Of a stretch of 64,000 nucleotides of DNA, positions 23,287-34,600 are shown piece by piece (position 1 is the stretch's first letter; each line of letters starts with the position of its first letter). Position numbers and translations under genes: made by a program. The DNA comes from Psilocybe azurescens (taxonomy: Eukaryota > Basidiomycota > Agaricomycetes > Agaricales > Agrocybaceae). The notes under the pieces are model-generated. The model was not told the DNA's origin and did no database searches. It saw nothing but the letters and a program-made list of their open reading frames with translations. The stretch lies in contig JAJIRX010000668.1 of NCBI GenBank assembly GCA_023853785.1, positions 372,001-436,000 of the forward strand. The letters are read 5' to 3'.

Positions 23287-23590
23287 AAAATCCTTTAGAC
23301 GCTTTAGATTATAATAGAGAATAAACACAATGCACAGTATACGATACTCTCTCATTATTGGCGATTATTGAGGGTGACACTTAAAGAATGATCCGGGGGA
23401 TTAATATCACTTTTTAAGTAGCAAACTTCCGACTTGCTGTGAGAAAACGGTCTATTCCCGGTGGTCAGATGTTATTCTTGACAAGACATCTGTGGGGAGC
23501 GTACCTTATTCATAAACGTTATAAACTCCTGAAAACAATATTAAAAACTTTGCCGTTAAAGAAACGTCCTCTTCGTCCTCTCAAAACACC
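23287..23590. other. Short intergenic
   Basis: Promoter-sized gap between the dioxygenase and the DUF4430 gene. Nothing specific recognised. Confidence 0.5.
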
Positions 23591-24346
23591 ATGCGTTTCT
23601 ATTTGCTCGCAACATTCTCTTGCCTTTTCGGCACTTTGGTCCAGTCATCCCCAACGTTCAATCAAAAACTTTGGTGTCTTTGAGGATCGAAGGAGCAGAC
23701 AAGACGATCTTTGAAGGCGAGGTTCTTACCAAAGGCCACGACATCACTACGTCTCTAGGAGGAACCCACAATTGCGATGGTACAAACAATGGAGCGAATC
23801 CGAACCCGGGGCCCACCCCAAATAGCGCATTGGACGATGCTGCCAACTTCCGCCATTTCAGCTTCGACGGGTGAGTTTATCGTATTGATAGCCAAGAGAT
23901 GTGAACGAAAAGAGACCACTAATCCGCTTTTCAGTGCATTCTTCCCAGAGTTTGACGACTTTCTCATCAGCTCCATCAACGGAGAAGCGAATACCGACAC
24001 ACAGTTCTGGACCACGCTCGTAAACTTCCAGTTCATCCCAGTGGGTGGATGCCAGCAAGAAGTCCATTTCAACGACGAAATCCTGTACGCATTTGACGGC
24101 TTCGCAAAAGCCCATATCTTAAAACTCTCTGGACCGGTCACTGCACGCAAAAACCATCCAGTGATTTTCACCGTGATCGACGGTTCGACCGGAGCCCCTG
24201 TCGCCGGCGCTGATGTTGATGGGCAGACCAGTGGTATCGACGGCAAAGTGTCCGTTACATTCGCCAAAGTAGGCGTAAATGGAGTAAAAGCACAGAAAGA
24301 CGATTCTATCAGGTCGAACCAGGTGAATGTTGTAGTTGTACCTTAA
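23591..24346 (+). CDS. Secreted DUF4430-type protein
   Basis: Small secreted protein. The ATG at 23591 opens a signal peptide (MRFYLLATFSCLFGTLVQSS). The mature part begins TLVSLRIEGADKTIFEGEV, followed by a CDGTNNGANPNPGPTP segment and then FDDFLISSINGEANTDTQFW. The latter, with NFQFIPVGGCQQEV and the DEILYAFDGF turn, is typical of DUF4430 proteins of basidiomycetes. The C-terminal about 70 residues form an Ig-like beta domain (VIFTVIDGSTGAPVAGADVD). One intron, GTGAGT...TTTCAG, spans 23871-23934. After the signal peptide the frame breaks in the A5 run 23664-23668: one extra A would restore it. DUF4430 proteins often occur as expanded secreted families in mushrooms. Their ligand is not known. 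Confidence 0.75.
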
Positions 24347-24856
24347 TCGCTCAATAGTACGTCGAAACATTGTCACCATGGAATTTATGAAGTTGAAGCG
24401 AAGTGGGAGCAGATGGAAGGACCTGAAGGAAGAGACAGTATGTAACACGTTGTTTTAACGGATGAGTAACAATCCGAGAGCGCATAGACAAAGGACAAGT
24501 CAAGAATCCTTATGTCGATGATGTTGACGTTTGGGTGAAAAAATCGGTCTGAAATGACGAGTGTCCGAGTGATTTTGGGGGAGAAAACTAGATTCCAAAC
24601 AACAAAAGAGTGACTGATACACTGGTAATTGATGCGGAAATAAAAACTCAAGAATTGTGTGGAGATTCCCGGAGAAAGGGGGGCAAAAACACGTCGAGTG
24701 AGTTGGGAAGGGAAAAAACCACAAGAAGAACGGTAGAAGAAATTGACAAAAGCAGTTGGGAGTGGGATTACTGCTGAGCGCTGAGCCCGCTACGTTATTG
24801 TAAATCTGCGGCAGCCAGACGTAATATAATAATACAATAGTGAAAGAAAGAACATA
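24347..24856. other. Intergenic
   Basis: 3' flank of the DUF4430 gene and 5' flank of the tRNA. No coding feature supported. Confidence 0.5.
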
Positions 24857-24965
24857 GGCAAGATGGCCGAGCGGTTAAGGCGTGTGACTCAAGCAAATGC
24901 TTGCCTGCTTAAGGCGGGTCTTCTCATAACGTAATGTTGCGTGGGTTCGAGTCCCACTCTTGTCA
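24857..24965 (+). tRNA. tRNA-Leu(CAA) with anticodon-loop intron
   Basis: The 5' acceptor strand GGCAAGA (24857-24863) pairs with TCTTGTC (24958-24964), and A24965 is the discriminator base. The D arm is GCC-GAGCGGTTAA-GGC. The anticodon stem TGTGA (24883-24887) pairs with TCATA (24924-24928). The loop CTCAAG has anticodon CAA at 24890-24892, then G37. An intron of about 29 nt (24894-24922) sits between positions 37 and 38, as in yeast tRNA-Leu(CAA), and its CTTG (24899-24902) can pair with the anticodon. The long variable arm and T arm GTGGG-TTCGAGT-CCCAC fit a class II leucine tRNA. Confidence 0.95.
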
Positions 24966-24969
24966 TACC

Positions 24970-24973
24970 TTTT
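24970..24973 (+). terminator. RNA polymerase III terminator
   Basis: A run of four T five bases after the discriminator base of the tRNA, backed by a second T4 at 24978-24981. Confidence 0.6.
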
Positions 24974-25124
24974 ATTGTTTTCATGACTGAACCATTACTG
25001 TTTCTTTCCACCTCCTTTATATAGACCAATCTCACAAGCACCACGAACCCTTTCGAACGGTTACATTGAATGAAAAATTGTTTAGAGGAACCATGAAAGG
25101 TACAGTGTGTTATTCTCTATACAG

Positions 25125-25987
25125 TTATGCCGTGCTTTTGACTCCATCTTTCACTGCTATCCAGGACGGGCGTGAGCTAACATCTTTCCACCACCTGTAA
25201 AGTAAGATATCAGAAGCAAGTATTTAAATACAACTTTGCGTTGCATACCTGGCGACATTCGGCTTTTTGTCGAGGAGTTCACTGCCTGCTAATGGCAGCC
25301 CCGATCCAAATGGGAGATGGAAAAGATCGACAAGAGATATTTCCTGCGAAATAAAGTTTAATCGTGCTGAAAAAGGTACATACAGATGCAATACGACTCA
25401 CGTTTCCGGCCAAATACCTTTGCTTCGATAGAATATCGTCATAAACATTTAGTTTAGCAGACAGTTCAATGTCCAATTTGGAGAATGCAGTGAGATTAGG
25501 TTCTTGGCCCAATTTCCTGGTTATTTTCGATAATCAGTAAAGCAGATAGGATAACACCTCGATCTTACCTCGGTCTCACGACTTCCTTCCATATTTGTGA
25601 GGCATATGGGTCGAAATTCGCCAGCTCGCTAGAGGCGGCTTGCTCGAAGATAGCCTTTGCCTTTAACTCCGTAGGAATAAGCGCTGGCCCTTGATCCGCG
25701 TACTTTTCAGCGATGTAGCGTCCTATAGCACGGCTTTCGTAGAGAATAAATCCATCGTCGTCCTGATAAATTTTGTTAGGTGAAATGTCTGATGCAAGGA
25801 ATCAAGCATATCGTACGAGATAGGGGACCTGGCCAAACGGCTGCTTCTTCAAGTATTCCGGCGATTTGTGCTCCTTATGTGAGAAATCGACTGAAATGAA
25901 CTCGAAAGGGACATCTTTTTCAACTAGAATTGTCGCCGCACGAACAGTAGCCCTGGACTGTGATACGCCATAAAGTTTGATAACCAT
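25125..25987 (-). CDS. Phi-type glutathione S-transferase, intact
   Basis: Start at 25987 (MVIKLYGVSQSRATVRAATI). The thioredoxin-like domain has SQSR near the glutathione site and EYLKKQPFGQVPYL with the cis-Pro. The second exon starts DDDGFILYESRAIGRYIAEK (about 25762-25705). The helical domain then runs AIFEQAASSELANFDPYASQ, LNVYDDILSKQRYLAGN, ISLVDLFHLPFGSGLPLAGS, KKPNVARWWKDVSSRPSW, and ends IAVKDGVKSTA at 25125. Introns at about 25757-25813, 25515-25570, 25345-25405 and 25195-25250 are all GT-AG on the minus strand and at the same places as in the 13.6 kb copy. The product (about 215 residues) conjugates glutathione to reactive compounds, for example wood-derived aromatics. It is the only undamaged one of three related copies within 21 kb. 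Confidence 0.9.
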
Positions 25988-26901
25988 AACGAGAGAGTAG
26001 ATTGAACTTGTGACTGAAGATGAGCGTTTAATGCGACTCGGAGAGAAAATAAAAGTGATCAGAAGAGAACCTGGAGGATTTCAAACATATATTGCAGTGA
26101 ATATGGTATTTATATACCCTCACAGGAAGTTATTTATTCATTCTGTGATTCATATGATCATGTTCTACAATCGACTCACAATGAAGTAATACTTCAGCGA
26201 ATGACGAAATCAAGGTGAAACTCACGTCAATGTGCTGGAATCTCATAAGCTTATCTTCCACTCCAGTGTAGATACAAGCGAATTTGAAATGAAAAGCAGA
26301 AAAATAGCTTGCAAGTACGCTCTTGCTCTTGCAAGCGATTTCTTGTAAGTAACTTCGGATGGTGACATCGAACGCGATGCATGTACTTGGCACCCGGTAC
26401 TTCTTCCGTGTAAGCGATCGGAAATAGATATCCGATTTCTTGAACGATGGTAATATTTTTGCAGTTTTTGAAGCCAATTGCGAAGCAATATCACACAGTG
26501 CTTTGTATGTACTGCGTGCAAAATTTATGTTTGGTGAACCGGTCTTCAACTGTATGAAATCGTCTAAAATTAGATGTTTTGTTTTTAAAATAGCTCATCC
26601 GATTACAAATGACATCGTCGAGCATTGTCTCAGATAACATGCACAAATTTGCCACAAACAATTACTCACTCTCATTCCCATATCAACAAGACCGTTGCCC
26701 CCGCCATACTTAAAGCTCTACTTTATCAGCATACTTACTCCAAATTTGACTGATAGCACTTGTCCGATAACGGCATTCAACAAGAGTTCAAGATAAACCT
26801 CATTGCTGCAGTCTCGTCTCGTGCAACAAGAGGTTAGCTAGGTTGCGCTCAAAGAGGTTTTCTAGTGCATTGACAGGCCTTCATGCATACTTCCAGACAT
26901 C
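25988..26901. other. Intergenic
   Basis: Divergent region between the GST (minus) and the second F-box gene (plus). It should contain both promoters. No supported coding or repeat. Confidence 0.5.
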
Positions 26902-28617
26902 ATGGGTCAAAAGGATAGTCTACCCAATAGAGACAATGTTCTCCAGGACTCCGGCGACATTTTATCTCCCATTATGAAACTGAACCAAGATGTCCTGTGG
27001 AGAATATTTTCTGTGAATGCCAACATGGATAACGATGAGGAGTTTCGCGTATACGCTGGCGATAAACTCAAGTATAGGAATATCAGGGCACTATTTATTA
27101 CTTGGCATAGCTCGCAGGTGTGCCAACTGTGGCGTCATTTCATTCTTGAAACATCATCTCTTTGGGCGCAACTCATTGACCTGGATGGGCTCTCGTCCGT
27201 CGATGGATTAATGAAGGACGAGATTATGCGCAGGACAGGTTCATGTGCACTTTCTATTTCTGGGAGGGTTTTTGGACGCACGTCAAGCGAGCAAAATTTC
27301 TTTGTTGCCATACTCCGAAGAGATTGGACAAGAATACGAAGCTTTAAAGTCACCATCGCTCAATCGAAAAGTATCCCTGGCATTATCTGGAACATACTGT
27401 CGGAGCCGACCGAAACCCTCGAATATTTCAGACTTCGAGCCGACAGTGGAATCAATCCTCCAGATGAGCATCGTCCTATCAGCAACTTATTTTCTAATCA
27501 CGCACCATCACTCAGGTCCTTCGGGTCGTGGAGAATCAACTTCAATTTTGAAACCGGTACAAACTTGAACTGGCTATCGAACATACACCAAATAAATATT
27601 TCATACATGACGTCGATGTCTCTTGCACAATGGCTGCTGGCATTGGAACAAATGCCTCAACTCGAAGATTTGCAACTGATTTACCCCTTCCCTACGCCAT
27701 CCTCGCCAGAAAGTGACTTAAAGCTACCATTTGTCCATCTCCCAAGACTATTAAATCTTTATATAATACACGACCTTACTGCTTGTGCCGTCTTCCTGGA
27801 TCGAATCTTACCTGGAGTGGGATGTTACCTTTATTTAGATACACCTGACGACATCGACAACCCCCCTCCCCCCTTCTACGCTCGTTCTTGCTACGAAGGT
27901 TCTGTCCAGATTCTCACAGAACTGGTTCGCGAGCCATGCAGTTTCAGCACTCTACTTTAGTGTTACTCATGCGGCAATTACGATATCCGAGTATCGAGTT
28001 CCTCCTCCTCGAAATTCATTACCGACTTATCGAATTTACATTTGCTGTCGGGACCCCAGCGATCTTCCTACCCTATTCCCCTTGCTTGACGCATATACCT
28101 CCTGCAATTTCTCTAATATCGAAACCCTCCACTTCGATGTCGATTTATTTACGGATCAAAGGTTAAACGTCGACGTCTTCCGGTTTTTAGCCAGACTGCA
28201 TTCCGTCAAATCCTTGTTATACTCGAACGAAGGTACTATCCCCTCTTTACATAGCCTGGCACGGGACTCCCTGGACGCAGATGAGACCAGCGGCGTTGTT
28301 CCAGCTTCTTTGTTTCCCCATCTTCACACCATCAAGGTCGACAGTGCCCGCAGTAATCTCTCATCCTATATCACGAGTCCGAAGGAGGTCCCGTTAGAAC
28401 TGTTGCAACTCCAACAAGTACTTTCCAAGTTCGTGATCTGGAGGAGAGTCCTTCAACACCCTATCCAGGTTGTTGACATCACTGATCTGGGAGCCGCAGC
28501 CATAGTGGGGATTTTCGATGGAATAGAAGACCTACAGGTCATAATTAGAACAGAACCTTAAAAGGTCTGTGTGATTATTTGGAGCAATGCGGTTTGAAAC
28601 AAATCATGGATTAATTT
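26902..28617 (+). CDS. F-box-like protein with several one-base frame breaks
   Basis: The ATG at 26902 opens MGQKDSLPNRDNVLQDSG, followed by an F-box-like block IMKLNQDVLWRIFSVNANM and SSQVCQLWRHFILETSSLWA. The motif 'qVCr.WR......LW...i.l' is typical of Agaricomycete F-box proteins, presumed SCF ubiquitin-ligase adaptors. Leucine-rich repeats follow (LEYFRLRADSG; LRSFGSWRINF; LEDLQLIYPFP; LLNLYIIHDLT). After a stop at 27960 the homologous sequence goes on in the next frame (TLVLLMRQLRYPSIEFLLLE) and from about 28070 in a third (LFPLLDAYTSCNFSNIETLH). It then reaches VIIRTEP with a stop at 28561, after which LKGLCDYLEQCGLKQIMD continues in a new frame and ends at 28617. Each change fits one missing base (about 27951-27956, 28067-28069, 28558-28559). 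No introns are needed. Confidence 0.6.
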
Positions 28618-28748
28618 ATTAGCCCGCATGCTATCTTCAGGCGGTGCATTATATTATCGCTCGGCGCGATGAGTGAGCATTCCGAATGGCTAAGATAATT
28701 TTGTAAGTGTGGAGTGGGATGGACATTGGGGCACCTGGCAGAGCATAT

Positions 28749-29227
28749 CACTGCTGGGACTGAAAATTCTGCGGAATGCAGATTCCATGCAAAATCAGTT
28801 GTCGTGACACAAAGTATTGTAATTTGCAAAATGAATAATTTTAAATCAAATCAGCCTTGAGCAAAGACAATAAGAACTGTAACAGAGATTAAAATTCTAC
28901 CTGAATATGGTAATTTGCAGAATATACGATTTTGCATATTGCAAGAACACAATAAAAATGATAAATTCTGCACTGGCAGACAAATTTTATTTTTCTCAGC
29001 CACTGCAGAATTTATCATTCTTATTGTATTCTGCATTTCGTAAAATAGTGTGTTTTGCAAATTGCCATATTTAGGTAGAACTTTAATCTCTGTTACAGTT
29101 CTTATTGTCTTTGCTCAAGGCTGATTTGATTTAAAATTATTCATTTTGCAAATTACAATACTTTGTGTCACGACAACTGATTTTGCATGGAATCTGCATT
29201 CCGCAGAATTTTTCAGTCCCAGCAGTG
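28749..29227. mobile_element. Foldback MITE with 224 bp arms (CACTA-like ends)
   Basis: The left arm 28749-28972 and the right arm 29004-29227 are reverse complements of each other around a 31 bp spacer. The outer about 150 bp are almost perfect and the inner part has several differences. The ends are CACTGCTGGGACTG and its complement. The element is flanked by TAT on both sides (28746-28748 and 29228-29230), a likely 3 bp target duplication. CACTG ends with a 3 bp duplication fit the CACTA/CMC group. There is no coding sequence, so it is non-autonomous. Confidence 0.85.
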
Positions 29228-29230
29228 TAT

Positions 29231-29844
29231 GCCGATGTGTCAGGTCACAGTGGAAAATGTAGCGATGCTTTGATCTGTGTAAGTAATCTGGTGAATATGG
29301 TATTGATATTTGGCGTTTTAATATCAATATTGTTACAGTGGTTCTAGCTTTTTGTCTGGATAGAGGGTCGCAGTAAACATTTCCCAGCTTTGCTGATATT
29401 ATATACCTTGTTACTCAAGTCTTGTTGTATGCTCTCACCTGCCGTTTCCCTAAATGGATTCGGCCTCTCTTGGAATCTTTTCCACAAGAATTGAGAGACC
29501 CTTCATGTCGTTTCGTAAAGGCTAGTATTAAAGGGTCTAATTATATGACAGATCAGTCTGAAGTATTACAGGTAATATACAATTCCACTCTAAAGCATCG
29601 CAACAACTTGCCGGAGAAGATACAAATACATAGTTAATGAATAAATTTACAAGAAGTGGCATATACAGTGGGAATTGCGATGAAGGAGTTTTGAAAGCCT
29701 ACATAGGTTGAAACTTAATAATAATATAGGTAACAGGCGACAGCAATACGAATGCATCTGCTGCAAGTTGGATAATACGATCTAACCAAGGTGCCCAACC
29801 AAAGAAAAAGAAAGCGTCGTGATTTATACATATGAACAGCTTAA
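29231..29844. other. Intergenic
   Basis: Between the foldback element and the 3' end of the SLATT gene. A plus-strand open frame at 29422-29637 (LESFPQELRDPSCRFVKASI) may be a gene fragment, but I do not recognise it. Confidence 0.35.
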
Positions 29845-30974
29845 TCAGACTGGAGGTGATAATTTACGTTCTCTGCAATTCAGCAAAGGTGTTGTAAGTA
29901 TAACATGAACATGAGTCAGAAGCATAAAATGAGCCCTCACCCATTCGCGTTTCCTAAAAGTTCTTCGAACCGCCTTCGCTTGTTCTCCAATTCTTGATCG
30001 TGCTCATTTCCAGTGGTAGTTCCATGATCCAATTTGAAAGATTCGCATTCCCTAATAAACTGTTCCAAGTCTTTCACTCGAGTTATTGATAGCTCAGGTT
30101 CGTTCGAGCCTCTAGCTCGTGCCAAATATGAAGCAACGAGAGTAGCAAGAGCGCCTTTAAAACGCCGGGAGTCAACAAGCGTGTCAGCATATAACAATTG
30201 TGAATGTACCAAGAATAGTCGTCGCCACCGCGGCCTGATATCAGATAACATTGTGTAAGCAAGTGATAAGCATGGTATAACGAATAAATTAACATACAGA
30301 TTTCCCTGAGGTAGCGACGGCTGACAACCCCGTTGTAAGCGAGCCGAGTAGCACTTGTAACCCAATGGCTACGTTCAGTGCGTAGCCGGTCCACTTGGCC
30401 TTAAGGGCATATTTGTCTTTTTCTTCGATTGCAACATTAATGGTAGGTTGGAGTCGCTGTGCAAGAGTATTTGGCTTTTTTGCAAATGATCAAAAGCCAT
30501 GTCAATGAAAAGCATATAACAAAGGCTTACCTTTGCCTCCACTGCTGGAACAATCCAATCAATCGCAGATCTTGCCTGGTTGTTGTAGGGATTGCGAGTA
30601 TCCATGGTCCGCGTTCGGCGAACACCAGGAGTAATGTCGGATGGTCGAGTAGGAGGTAAAGGAAGACCACCTCCAATACCTTGATTGAAATTGTTTCGGC
30701 TTAGATTCTGGACGCTGTTGCCGCTGTCTGCATCTCCATGTTTTTCATCGAACGATCGTGACGCGTGTATATGAGGAGATAATGGGGAAGTATTCTGAGT
30801 CGCCGCTGTGTTGACCTGAGCTGCAACGCGATGAGGACTTCCTTGTCGAGATGAGAATGGATCCCCCTCCTTGCTCGGTGGTGACGGTGGCACTTGCGCC
30901 TGTTCTATGCGAGTTTCTTCCCGAATAACTTCCTCGGTGACTGGCGTAGGGACAACGGGGCGTTCAGAGGACAT
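29845..30974 (-). CDS. SLATT-domain membrane protein (fungal type)
   Basis: Start at 30974 (MSSERPVVPTPVTEEVIREE). The first about 150 residues are Pro/Ser/Arg-rich and disordered. Then the SLATT_fungal domain: AIDWIVPAVEAK, intron, RLQPTINVAIEEKDKYALKA, helix 1 GYALNVAIGLQVLLGSLTTG, intron, helix 2 VATTILGALATLVASYLARA. The signature ARARGSNEPELSITRVKDLE and IRECESFKLDHG follow. The end FEELLGNANGERKLSPPV is reached through a last small intron (stop 29845). Introns at about 30473-30530, 30240-30300, 30150-30205 and 29882-29941 are all GT-AG and give one open frame. SLATT domains are two-helix membrane modules. In bacteria they act as presumed pore-forming effectors of SMODS/SLOG conflict systems. 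The role of the fungal stand-alone proteins is not known. Confidence 0.85.
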
Positions 30975-31610
30975 ATTTAGTGCACTACTGAGACGATGGT
31001 ACCTGGTGGTAGCAGAGAGAAGCGATTAGAGGTTCTGAGCGAGCGAGCTAAACCAAGTTGATAAATAGTCAATATTTTGGGAAACGAGCATCAAATGTTA
31101 TCTATTCCGTGAAGCTGTCAGAAACGTCTTCAGTGGGATTATCGCGGACGAAAAATGGAGGTTCGCACCAATTATGGACTAACAGGCTCTGGATTAGCCT
31201 TCTCCTGTCCCACACCTAACGATCCGCAACAATCACAGAAGCCATTCACTCATGGTGTTTAGTCAAACAATTGCTTTTAATGACAGCCGCAATTTTGATG
31301 GCACCGGGTCAATGTTCCACTATGAACATATGTTCAAACTATTTTTAGAATCCAACATTGCAAATCCTACAGGACATATACACCGCACTCTTCTCATCAG
31401 ATGTCTTCCAAGAAAAAACCACCTAATTGGTGAAGATTGGGGGATGGTGCTGCGGCCTGATTCAGATGATAGGGAGAGCCGAGAAAGCGGCAGCTTTCTG
31501 CATTGGTAAACGATGTCAAATATCATTAACAGAACTTACATATAGAACTAACAAATGAATAGCACGGCTTCATGCCCCCTGCGACAGATAAACATACATA
31601 CATACATCGG
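30975..31610. other. Intergenic
   Basis: Promoter side of the SLATT gene and 3' side of XRN1. A plus-strand open frame at 31252-31509 has no recognisable similarity. Confidence 0.45.
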
Positions 31611-34600
31611 TTAAGATGGTGTAGGAGCAGCAAACGACCCTCTGCCACGTCCTCGGAACCCTCCTCGAGGACCTCCTCGACCGCGTTCGCCATTAGGAAT
31701 GAAACCTCGTCCACGGAAGCCGTGTCCGAAGCCGCCACGTCCTCCTCTGGGGAAGCCTCTACCATTCACTGGTGTGACTGTTGAAGCTTCAGCAGCGGGT
31801 GGGATAGATCCTGATTCCTGCGGTTGCGGTTGTGAAGCCGGAGCTTGGGAAGGGGGCCCGCCACGTCCATTTACAAACCCACCCCTACCTCTATTCGGAT
31901 TCGACATTATATGAACACGTGCTGGCTGGCTGCAAATTGTTTAGATCAGCCTGAAAATCAAGGCTGGAGTGACAAGAGAAACTTACTTTGATGGAGGCGC
32001 AGGACGGAACCCAGCAGCTGGTGTTTGACCAGGAGCTGGATTGATAGCTGGATGCGGCCCAAAGCGAGGTTTGAAGGGTACCTGATTTCGTACAGGAGGA
32101 GGCGCTTTCGGGTTCGTGGAGGTGACAAACTGAGGATTAGTTAAATTAAGACATGTGTTGAATTCGACAGTGGAGCCGCGATATTGCGAACAGCTAAGTA
32201 AATGGAATAATCAGCACAGCAATAGTGGACATTGAATGGAAAAACGTGCCGGTCTCCTAATGTTACTCCGGACATAAATGGAACATCCCAAACAACATCC
32301 ATGGATTTGGCATTGAGCCCGATAACTACACCCTTGACCGACAACGGGACACCGCCTGAATCCTGAACCATGGTCACGCGATCACCAAGTGCGAAATGTT
32401 GATTTTGGAGGCGATAGACCGCATGAGCAGGTTTGAGGACTGCTTGTCTTGGGATTCCTTTTACGATGGCCTTCTTGATTTGAGAAGGGACCTTGTTCTT
32501 GGTGAAAGTATCCGCCAATGTCTCGATCTCAGTTACAGTTTCCTGCAATGAATAAGATATGACAACCACAGGTATAGAAGATGGGATCATACCTTCGTCA
32601 ATTGATCACAAAGAGCGATACCGGTTCGAAATCACGAACACCCTTAGATTTCAACCAATTTTTAATCTCCTTGACCCTGGCATCCGGATCAGGCCCAGGG
32701 AAGACAACGGAAGCTTTGGCCATAGCTAGAACAGTATTATCAGACATCGTATCAGATATCTCTTTGAAAGAAAGAAAAACTGACCATCCCCGCTCATGTC
32801 AAGAATTTTGAAAACTTCCGGGAACTTTTCCTAAGAAGTGCAAAAAGCGGTTAGGAGCCTCCGAGACGCCCAACATGTTTTCTTACCTTGTACTCCTTGA
32901 TAAGTTCCACGGTCTTTTCGCTGTAATCCCAAGTACGTCCCTCCTTACGCGAATAGTTTATCACTTTCAGCGCTTTTGCTTCAAATTTGAGGCTGAGGCC
33001 CAAATTTGTCTTTTGATTATCGGATGTAATCACCATGAAACTGGACGTGATTTTGCCCAATGCGCGCCCAGTTAATCCGACCAAATCGGCGGCTTTGAAT
33101 GATGGGTAGTAACGACTGGCTTTGCGATTGTCGACAATTGTTTTGAATTTGTCATTTTCTGCCTTTTCAGAGGGGAAGAACTGAAGGCCGACTTCAGCAA
33201 ACATGTACAAAAACTATACAAGAAACAACATACAGCAAGTATGACAGACAAAGCAGTATCAGTTGTTGATGAAACCTGAGCGGCCACGCCGTACGCGTGT
33301 TCCCCAAGGAAAAAGATCTTGCTTCCATCGGGGAACTCTTCAGAAAGCGGAGGGCCTCTCTTTCCAGGAAACGAGGGTCTTCGGATACAACCTCTGTTAG
33401 GCACATCTGTACGGCCTGTTCCTGTTCTTTATCAGGCCCCTCGTAATCCTTCACGAATGCCCCTGTTTCCAGTCGCTTAAGACCTAGATAGACAAGATGT
33501 ATTAAACCAAATCATCCAAAAGTTATAACCTCAGCTGCGCTCACCTTTCAGCGGGCGAATATGTAGTAATATGTCAACATTGCCAGTGATGACTCCGCAT
33601 CTTTTAGAATAATAGGTCTCGATGCGTTCGGCCTTCATCTTCCAATGACCTAATCCTTGAGGAGCATGAGGATTCGAAACGACCTTCGCAGGTGTTCCAG
33701 GAGCAACAACCATCTTCTCATACTTGAACAGCGAGTCCGACACCGCGACAACCAGACCTTCTTGCAAGAACGGCCACCCCATGAAGATTCGTCGATCGAC
33801 CATCTTGTTAGCGATATCCTGAGCCTTGGTCGTCTCGTAAGGATTCTCGATATGCACGATCATCGACTTGTTGCGACTTTCAGATCCATGCACATTGACT
33901 CCATGATGGCCTAATTGGGCATTATTGGGAAGGGTCTGTAAAGAAGGGAAGCCTGCAAGGGCTTCAGCTCCCAATGCAACGCCATCGCAAAGGCCTGGAA
34001 TCAGATGCAGACCATCGAGCGTTGGCAGATCGAATGGTTCCATGATGCAAGCACATCGATACAAGGGTGGGAAGAAACCTGGCAACGACGACGGGTAATA
34101 GGTTGACTCTCCTGGATTGTACCGGAATATTGTACTTGTGCCACGAGAATTTCTTTCCTGCTCTTCCTTCGTAAGGCGATGCTCGCGCACTGAGTAGCAA
34201 CGATATCAGAAACAGAATCCGTGGAGAAAAGATAACACCCACATGACATAGCCTTCAACAGCCTTTCCTCATCAATGAATGGAATTTTGACGATAGCCTC
34301 CCAATCCTGCTTCTTGCCGTTGAGATCCTGCTCGAACTCGAGGGGATAGAAATCCAGAATCGGCGAGTTGGGATCATACATCAAATCCTGTTTCGGTCAT
34401 GTCAGCACTAAGTATGGCAAGGATCAGGATGCAAGGACCAACCCGGTAAGCTTGAGGAATGTGTTCCATACTCGCCACTGGAAGAACCCCCATGAGTTGT
34501 TCGTAGGGCCTAAATGGCGTGCCCAGCTTGAAATCGAAAGTCATTTCGTCGACTCCTCGTAGATCTTGAAAGAAATGTCAGATTTATTTTTTTGCACAGG

